Shown: one piece after another, positions 57,701-64,000 of the stretch | How the letters are laid out: each line of letters starts with the position of its first letter | How positions within the stretch are numbered: the first letter of the stretch is position 1 | Source: Deuterostichococcus epilithicus | Lineage: Eukaryota > Chlorophyta > Trebouxiophyceae > Prasiolales > Stichococcaceae | Direction of reading: 5' to 3' | NCBI GenBank assembly: GCA_033439295.1 | Contig: JAVTLE010000004.1 | Span: forward strand, 1,674,012 to 1,738,011 | DNA: 64,000 nt | Position numbers and translations under genes: made by a program | The notes under the pieces: model-generated | Databases searched by the model: none | Seen by the model: the letters and a program-made list of their open reading frames with translations, nothing else | What the model was told of the DNA's origin: nothing

Positions 57701-60700
57701 GGTGCGAGACCGGGCCAGTCCGGGCTCGATCAGGTTGCCGAAGGCAGGCAGGTGCCGCTCTGTCTGCTGGAACCACCCAAAGCTTCGCCCCCCTGGTCCT
57801 GCCCATGCGCAGACCGCCCATTGCGGGTCCACCCCATTGCATGGCGGCATGACTCATCCCACCCCATTGCATGGCGGCATGACTCATCCCAACGAATCGC
57901 CGTGCACTGTGTGCCATAAGGTGTTTCATTCTCCTTTTGCCCATGTCGCCTGGTGTCCCAGCGCAGCGACCCACCTGCTGCGGTTTGATGTCCAGCAGGT
58001 TGTGGCCCTGGATGAACTCCCGCCGCCGCTTCCGCTCCGTCAGCCGCTCATTGTAGATGGCCACCAGCGTCAGCTTGGCTGCGAGCTCCGCCTGCGTGTC
58101 CGACTCCCTGCGTGGCAACGAGAGGGTGGTGTTACGAGACCCGCCTTCTCGTGGGATCCTGTGCGGCTGGCCGCCAGCGCCAGCTTGGCTGCGGTTTCCG
58201 CCTGGCTGTCTCCCTGCGCATTGACACCACGTGAGAGCTGCGAACGAGTTGGCTGTAAAGCTGAGTCCGAGAGCCACTCGTCGTGAAGGACCGCCAGCGT
58301 CAGCCTGGTCGTGATGATCGCCTGGTTCTGACGCCCTGCGCAGCTGTCGAGCGGATTGGCGGTCAAGACATGTGGTGTAGTGCCACCAGTGCCAGCTGGC
58401 GCCCACTCTCGACGGTGATGCCCGACTCCCCCGCACGGCGGAGAGTAGTTGTCTTGAGTTCGACATGAGTTGCTGTGAGAGCATGGTCAAGCGGCCTAAT
58501 GCCACAACAGACGCAGCCGGCACAGGCAGCGAAGCTGGCTGCCGCGGCCCCGAGTGACAAGTGACAATGGGTCGCTTTCAATTTAGGGTCACCCGAAATA
58601 CAGGGTCGCCAACAGTAGCAGGCCTTGTGCCACGGCATCGTACGGAGGATCACACTCCAGAGTAAAACATCTTAGATTCCTTAGGTAGGTCAGGTTTGTG
58701 TCGTCTGCATAATCACCTGAACTCCAAGTCCGCCAGCAGCGCCTCCGCCTCGGCGTCATACTCTGGCTCGAACTCCAGGCGCTTCGCATGGAACCCCGTC
58801 AGGTCCGGCGCCACGCCCGCCTGCGGAGACATCGATCTTTGGTCGGGAACAAAGTTGGAAGCAGCTGGGTATGCCAGCCTGATAAGGCGAGCCCAAGTGT
58901 TTCGGCGTTGTAGCCCATCAGGTCCGGCCCGCCATGTCTGCCCACAGAGCACATCTGTTGTCAGACGTGTGCTCGAGTAACATGAGGGAGGCAAGAGCTC
59001 CGATGGAAGATCAGAAGGTTGCACGACACCGTGTCGCTCTGTCAGCTGTCCAGCTGCTCCGCATTAGGCTTTAAGCCTGTTGGGCCGGCCCGGCACCGCC
59101 CATCTCGGAAACCCAAGGGAAACCTGGAACTGTCGATTCTCACTCCAACTGGGTGGCTGTTGGGGCCTGTCCCGTCCAGAGGAACCACACCCCACAACGA
59201 GGCTTGCTTCCCACCAGGCGCCATGCAGCGGTTAGGCCGACCAGGAGACGCATGTCAGTGCTGGGCCCAGCCAGCCTGCGCAGCGAGATGGAGCAGGGCA
59301 AAGCGTCTCGGGATGCTGGCACGCCGACCGTACGTCAAAGCAAATTGGGTTCCCGAAATGCTTCTGTGTGTCATGCAGCCAAAGCCTGTCAAAGTGGGCA
59401 CAAGCCATCCACCTTGGACTTGGCCTTGGAGCTGCCACCGCCCGGCACGCCCTTCCCGCCGGCTCCCAAGTTTGCCCCGCTGCCGCCGCCGCCGCCCATG
59501 CGCAGGCCGCCGAGCTCCGCGTGCGAAGCCTTGGGGCTGCCGCCCGCCGCCGCCGCCCGTCCGAGCCTGCACCCGACTTGGACATTGCCGCCGAGCCGCC
59601 GCCGCGTGCAGAGGACTTTGCGGCTCGGCCGCCAGCAGCACCCTCACCGCCATTGCCGCCATCGCCGCCGTGGGCCGCCGTCCCTTCGCCCAGGGTGCCC
59701 TGCTCCCTGCCAGCTGTGCGGCACCGCTTCGCTGCACGACTGTCGGTCTGGTCATCTGCAGGGGCACAGCTGCGGCGCGTCGGTCGGCTGCCAGCTGCCC
59801 ACGCCCGCGCTGCCGGCACATCTCTGCCATCTCTGCCACAGGCAAGGGTTTCGGCAAGATCAAGCAGCCGAGCGATGCATCACGCTCGTGTCACGTGCCT
59901 GCTGCTGGATGGAGAGGTGCGCCAGCGGCGCTCGCAGCCGCCGGCGCCGCCGCCGATCGGTGCGCCGCTGCTGACGCGCCCTCGGCCGCGGCGCTGGCAC
60001 CCTCTGCGGCGCCCAACTGCGCTGTTGCATTCGCCCCTGCCTCAGACGGTGCGGCCGCCTCCATCTTTGCCAGCACTGCCGCCGCCTGCGCGGGTGTGTT
60101 TGCGCCGTGCGGCTCGTGTTTTGGCGGCTTCCGCAAGTCCACAGCGGCCTGCAAGTCATTCATGCAGCTGAGAGTCAGCCAGACCTGGAGGCGACCACTG
60201 GCACGACGCGGTGCAGCAGCGCCAGAGCTCCAAAGCACTGGCAGCCAGCACGCCGTTCTGCCATTGCTCTTGCGCGTCCCAAGCAGCGACGCATGTGCAC
60301 ACCACGCAGCTTGGCGCCATGCGAAACATTCGCAGAGGTGGTGTCAAGAGGGGGCCATCAGGTGAAGCCACCGCTGCGAATTGACCGCCACCAGGCGTGC
60401 GTCAGACGCCTCACCTGTGGGACCTGCGCTGCAGCCTCCTGCTTCACGCCGGCAGCCGCACCATCACCGGTTGGCTGCATGGCGCCTGCCCCCGCGCCTC
60501 CGCCTGCCGCCGCTGCCGCTGCCGCATCAGCGCCCAGGTCGCCTGCCTCGTCCCCAGCCTCTGCCATCTCTGCATCCACTGCAGGCTGGAGCAACCCCCT
60601 GGGCTCCGCCCCCGCGGCCGCCCCCTCTGCGGCCAATGGCCTGCCACCGGCATCCACCGCCGATTGGGCAGGCTCCGCCTTGACGTCGGCGCCCGCTGAG

Positions 60701-62002
60701 CCATCCACCGCTGACGCGTCCGCTGCTGCCCTGCCCTCTGTCAGCACGTCTGCTGCCGCCGCGGCGCCCTGGTTGTTGGCAACAGGCGCGCTGGCGGCCG
60801 CGAGGGAGGCCGAGGGGGAGTGCGGCTCCCGGGAGGCCTGCCGTGCGCGCTGACGTTCCCGCATGACCTCCTGCGGGTCGATCTGCGGCGGGGCAGCACA
60901 ACAGGGTTTGCAGATGTCAAATTAGAGTCGAACAGTCGGATGAATATGTCCGGCAGGAGCTATGATGAAACAATGACAAACCTCTGAAGACCTGCAGCTG
61001 GACTGAGCACATACACCACTGCAGCTGCTGCCGCATGCCAAGCTCGCCGAGTGCATGCGAGTCCGCAGGATCTGTGACGTCGCACCCCGTCCATCTCGGG
61101 GGCGGGCGTGGGCTCTGGGAAGGCGGGCGATGCGAGGTAGATGCGCTCGTAGTGGGCAGCGCAGGCCGACGGGTCGCGGTTGACGTGCTCGCCGACCGCG
61201 GCCCAGTTGCCCAGGCCGTACATGTCGAGCGCCTCCAGCAGCAGCAGCTCCTCGTCCGCCTGCAAGGTCAGAGCGGTTCAGGAAACAGCAGCGCCGGTGA
61301 CAGGAGATGCTCATGTTGGAGGACATAAACCTGCTGCAGCTGCTTGGTTGCCGAGGCCGTACATATAGACGTGGGCATGGCAAGCCGCACTGGAATCCAG
61401 GTGCCCTTGTTACACCCATCGAGTTTTCAGTATGTGAAGTGGCCAAGGCAGCTGCCACACCCAGACACCCACGATTTGGAATATTTGAGCAGCGGAGGGC
61501 ATGCCCTTGCATGGCAGGCGCTCGGTGGAACGACAGACGCACCCCCCAGTCGGGGTGGTTGAGCGGGAAGGACATCTCCTCCACCACCCTGTAGGCGTGG
61601 TGCGCCTTGTGCGGTGTGACCTCTGCGCCCGCGGCGAAGCAGCCGAGGCACAGGTCGAAGTCGCGGCACACGGCGCACTTGATGCGCACGCACGCCGAGA
61701 TGTCGCGCTGGCAGTAGTTGCAGTGGTACAGCGCCCTGCAGGTTCCCCACACAGAAACTTGCGGGCTGGGAAGCGGCAGCCCGGATCAGTGGTCTTGTGT
61801 TGACGCACTGGACGGCGTGCCCACCAGAGCTTCTGCAGTTGCTCGCGGGTGCTTGCGAATGGTACGGTTTCGTGACCGCGAAGTTTCACGATGAGGGTGA
61901 CACTTACCGCTTGGTGCCATCGCGCCGTGTCAGAAGGCTGTCCTGCGCCGCGCGCCTCCGCTTCAACCTGATCAGGCCGGGGACTTCTGAAGTCAGCTTC
62001 AT
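54761..62002 (-). CDS. ADA2: transcriptional adaptor ADA2 (SAGA/ADA complex)
   Basis: Nuclear adaptor that couples the GCN5 histone acetyltransferase to activators. Exons include 62002-61908, 61735-61543, 61259-61086, 60882-60415, from 60148, ending 59413, 58820-58717, 58107-57975, 57149-57009, 56635-56528, 56112-55906 and 55096-54761. Order: ZZ zinc finger (LYHCNYCQRDIS, CAVCRDFDLCLGCF, HKAHHAYRVV); SANT/Myb domain (ADEELLLLEALDMYGLGNWA, ACAAHYERIY); Ala-rich linker; ADA-box regions (PDLTGFHAKRLEFEPEYDAE, NERLTERKRRREFI, ERRWTAAEKEVHARARVFGR); C-terminal SWIRM domain (LDITNLPGLEAL, RELAAGSRLLPPQLLNMEAG, FFRLEGARTLRLLELL). The Met at 62002 is the first in the frame that runs into the ZZ finger through an ideal GTAAGT donor. 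The exon ending 55906 uses a GCAAGC donor. Boundaries in the low-complexity region 60100-59413 are unresolved. Introns carry six or more exon echoes. Confidence 0.93.
55806..55862 (-). repeat. exon echo: ADA2 exon ending LDITNLPGLEALTSK
   Basis: GGCTGGACATGTCGAATTTG ... CTCGAGGCGCTGATGTCACA then G|GCAT mirrors the exon end CAGCTGGACATCACGAAC ... CTCGAGGCGCTCACGTCAAA then G|GCAAGC. Even the GC at the donor is copied. Donor-side. Confidence 0.9.
57831..57890. repeat. perfect 30-bp tandem duplication in ADA2 intron
   Basis: Two identical 30-bp units, each starting ACCCCATTGCATGGCGGCAT, lie back to back in the intron after exon 58107-57975. Zero divergence makes this a very recent local duplication. 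Confidence 0.95.
58160..58432 (-). repeat. three exon echoes of one ADA2 exon start
   Basis: The true exon (58107) starts ESDTQAELAAKLTLVAIYNE. The intron upstream holds three copies with AG-like borders: 58222-58160 (DSQAETAAKLALAAS), 58335-58272 (NQAIITTRLTLAVLHDEW) and 58432-58370 (ESGITVESGRQLALVALHH). They diverge more or less independently, as expected of successive duplications. Confidence 0.9.
58890..58945 (-). repeat. exon echo: ADA2 exon starting AGVAPDLTGFHAK
   Basis: The minus strand reads AGPDLMGYNAETLGLA against VAPDLTGFHAKRLEFE in the true exon (58820). Acceptor-side, about 80 bp upstream. Confidence 0.8.
61336..61378 (-). repeat. exon echo: ADA2 SANT exon
   Basis: ATGTACGGCCTCGGCAAC here copies ATGTACGGCCTGGGCAAC in the SANT exon (about 61203-61225). 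Acceptor-side, about 80 bp upstream of the exon start at 61259. Confidence 0.75.
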
Positions 62003-63419
62003 TCCCGGGACAGCAAGGCCTTGCGCGAGCATCCAGGGTAGGCACATGATGATGAGGGTGGGTTGGAGATGAATGCAGGCAACCACTGGCAGTGCCCGTG
62101 CCGCAGCGCGCAAACTTGCCTGGGCGTCGCCAGGCCCGAGGACGGGTGAGCGGGCGGCTGCACCATCTTCTAGGCCGTCTCCAGGTGTCAGCAGTATCGC
62201 TTGCAGCTCAAGAGTGGGTCAGGTTTGCTGCTGAGCGTTGCGAAGAGATTTCCCAAAAGCAGGCGCACTTGCGATCCCGACACCGAGGTGTGACGATGGG
62301 TCTGAGACGTCAAATGGAGTGCCATTCTGGCGCAAACCCGATGTCGAGGGCAATGCATGCTCTGCTGGCAGTTTGAGATGGGTTCGATGTCCTAACTCCT
62401 CTCGGATACGAGACAGCCGCTGCCCCCTAGGCGGAACATAAGCAATCTGATGCGATCGTCACAGCAACATAATCCTTGCGCGAGCATGCAGCCTGCATAG
62501 CAGCGGAAATCAAACCACAGCTAGCTGGCTAGCCTCCCTTGTCTCGGACAGAGATCCTAGACGAGGCGTTTCAGGATTTGCAAGCCTCAGAAATCATTTG
62601 CCTTGTTTGAAAGTGCTCTGTCGCAGTGCTTGGCCAGCCACCAAGGCTGCCGAGCTGTCGTGATACAAATATTGTGAGCAATGCGTGGCGTTGACATCCT
62701 ATGTATCGGTAGCAGAAGGCAATACAAGTGCCAATCCTAAGCTACAGATGTAGATAACGCACGAAACTGGCCTGCCTATCAATTTGCACACCGCACGAGT
62801 ACGTTGCAGGTGTAGACACACTTCAAGTCGCAACCCACAGGGACGTCAGCAGGCAGCCAATCTGCACCGGAGAGGCTATGAGTCCCAGTCTGAATGAATG
62901 TATCACTAGGCTGTTCCCACATCCCACAATGTGAGCGTTGAAGCCGCTGCGGCATGGTCGCCGCGAACGGCTGCGCTGACAGTGCCGGTCACATTGCACT
63001 CGCGGTGAGCGACAGGAGAACTGCACTTACAGGCAATCTAGATGAGATTCATGTGCATGAGCCCCTCAACAGCAGCTTCTGTTGCCCTGTTGCCCAGTGA
63101 CAATATGCTGGACCATGGCAGGTGCATGGAGGCCACGCGTTGCACGGCGATTTGCACAAGGCGAAAGGCAGCAAGCCAAAGCTGCCGGCGCATGCGCCTT
63201 GGGGCTGGCTGTGGCGCAGCTTCCGGGCAGCAGCTGGTGGGCGCCAGGCCAGTTTCCCTTGGCGGCAAGGACTGCTGCAGAGGTGCACTCCCGATGTGCC
63301 TCCGGCAATTTATCTCCTTAAGCGGCAACTCCATGCAGCAGTGTGATGTTGCAGGGACCGCATGCTTCGTGCCTCACATCCACATTCTGATACCAGGATC
63401 CTGTGTGGCATCGCTGCAG
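62003..63419. other. spacer upstream of ADA2, no gene recognised
   Basis: About 1.4 kb. It should contain the ADA2 promoter. Plus-strand frames from 63042 lead toward the last gene but show no convincing exon border before 63420. No repeats or motifs I would name. Confidence 0.35.
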
Positions 63420-63985
63420 GTTGCGCAAGGCGGCAGCATCAACGCAGGTGCAGGGTGCCACCCAGTTCATGGCTGGGCAGCTCCTCGTCAACATGTTCGT
63501 TTTCGTTCGCCCCTTGGCGTTCCAGCAAGTAAGTGTTTGGGACATTAAGACAGTAGCTGCTTGGAAGGGGCAGCCAAATACACGCAGCGCGCTAAGCAGT
63601 GGCATGCGGTCAGCGGCTGGAGTGCGGCTGTGCCACGATAGAAACAGTGAGCCTTGCAGCCAGGCATTGTGTGCGTGCATGCTGCTTGTGAGCTTGCCGG
63701 TCTGGCAGATTCAGCTGCCAACACATCGCACAGTCGTGACTCATGGGCCAGGTCCGCGGAGCCATCTGTATACAAAGCCAAAGTTGGACATGTCAAAGTG
63801 CTCGACCTTGATTTCTTGCCCCCCTGTAGGCGTGTCTCATGGGCCTGTTCCATGGCTCCATCAGCATCGTGTTCAACCAGGACATCACGGTGGGCGCACG
63901 GCTGATGGCCTCTGCAGCCATCTTCGGCACCGCCTGGATCGGCGTCGCCCTGGCCGGCGCCATGGTGCGGATGGTTCAGGGTTAA
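63420..63985 (+). CDS. unrecognised membrane protein, partial exon set at right edge
   Basis: Two exons are well supported. The first (63420 or 63448 to 63528) ends GATQFMAGQLLVNMFVFVRP then LAFQQ at an ideal CAA|GTAAGT donor. The second (63830 on) follows a CCCTGTAG acceptor and reads CLMGLFHGSISIVFN, then VGARLMASAAIFGTAWIGVA and LAGAMV. Both encode hydrophobic segments, so this is probably a polytopic membrane protein. The frame meets TAA at 63983-63985, but ATG|GTGCGG just before could be another donor, so the gene may continue past the window. The 5' exons are not identified. Family unknown. Confidence 0.5.
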
Positions 63986-64000
63986 GGGTGTAGGACAGGC

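Noticed and set aside
1-64000. tRNA or rRNA genes, CRISPR arrays, LTR or other retroelements
   Set aside because: No T-arm/anticodon structure, rRNA core, spaced repeats, reverse transcriptase or integrase motifs, or long direct terminal repeats were found by reading; a covariance-model or HMM scan would be decisive.

Overview
The window is nuclear DNA of a GC-rich, intron-dense green alga, most likely a trebouxiophyte (Chlorella/Coccomyxa type). The evidence is: replication-type histone genes with 3' stem-loops, as known in volvocine and related algae; a short plant-type RNase Z; a plastid-type RelA/SpoT homologue; ADA2; TGTAA poly(A)-type signals; and genes cut into 7 to 20 short exons with GT-AG and an unusual number of GC-AG introns. 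Two ambiguous bases (15955, 22619) and a few suspicious indels show that this is a draft assembly. I saw no rRNA, tRNA, CRISPR array, retroelement or virus-like element. || Layout, left to right: a divergent histone pair (H2B minus 683-1232; a damaged H2A plus 1995-2783), each with a histone 3' stem-loop; RNase Z (minus, 2938-6361); a type II membrane glycosyltransferase of the GT2 fold (minus, 7264-10566); a RelA/SpoT homologue (plus, 11669-18447) with a degenerate hydrolase domain, an apparently intact synthetase domain and a TGS domain; an unrecognised coiled-coil/polyQ gene (minus, 19585-22960); two paralogous voltage-gated, cyclic-nucleotide-binding K+ channels head to head (A minus 23058-34032; B plus 35220-43679); a small unrecognised gene (plus, 43697-44886); a twin-CX9C CMC4-like gene (plus, about 45653-46833); a cysteine synthase B fused to a TRP14-like thioredoxin domain (minus, 48395-53748); the SAGA/ADA adaptor ADA2 (minus, 54761-62002); and the exons of an unrecognised membrane protein at the right edge. 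|| Two results stand out. First, introns of nearly every well-resolved gene contain decayed copies of the neighbouring exon edge. Copies of an exon start lie upstream of its acceptor, and copies of an exon end lie downstream of its donor, often with the splice dinucleotides. I call these exon echoes; some are tandem (three in one ADA2 intron, two in one cysteine synthase intron). Second, the CysM-thioredoxin fusion puts an enzyme family able to make S-sulfocysteine in the same chain as a domain that could reduce it, and the fusion junction lies inside one exon. Other notable items are a 168-bp near-perfect palindrome in a channel intron and the inverted channel duplication with intron differences between the copies. 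|| Exon coordinates were read by eye from frame, splice dinucleotides and family conservation; no search or alignment program was run.
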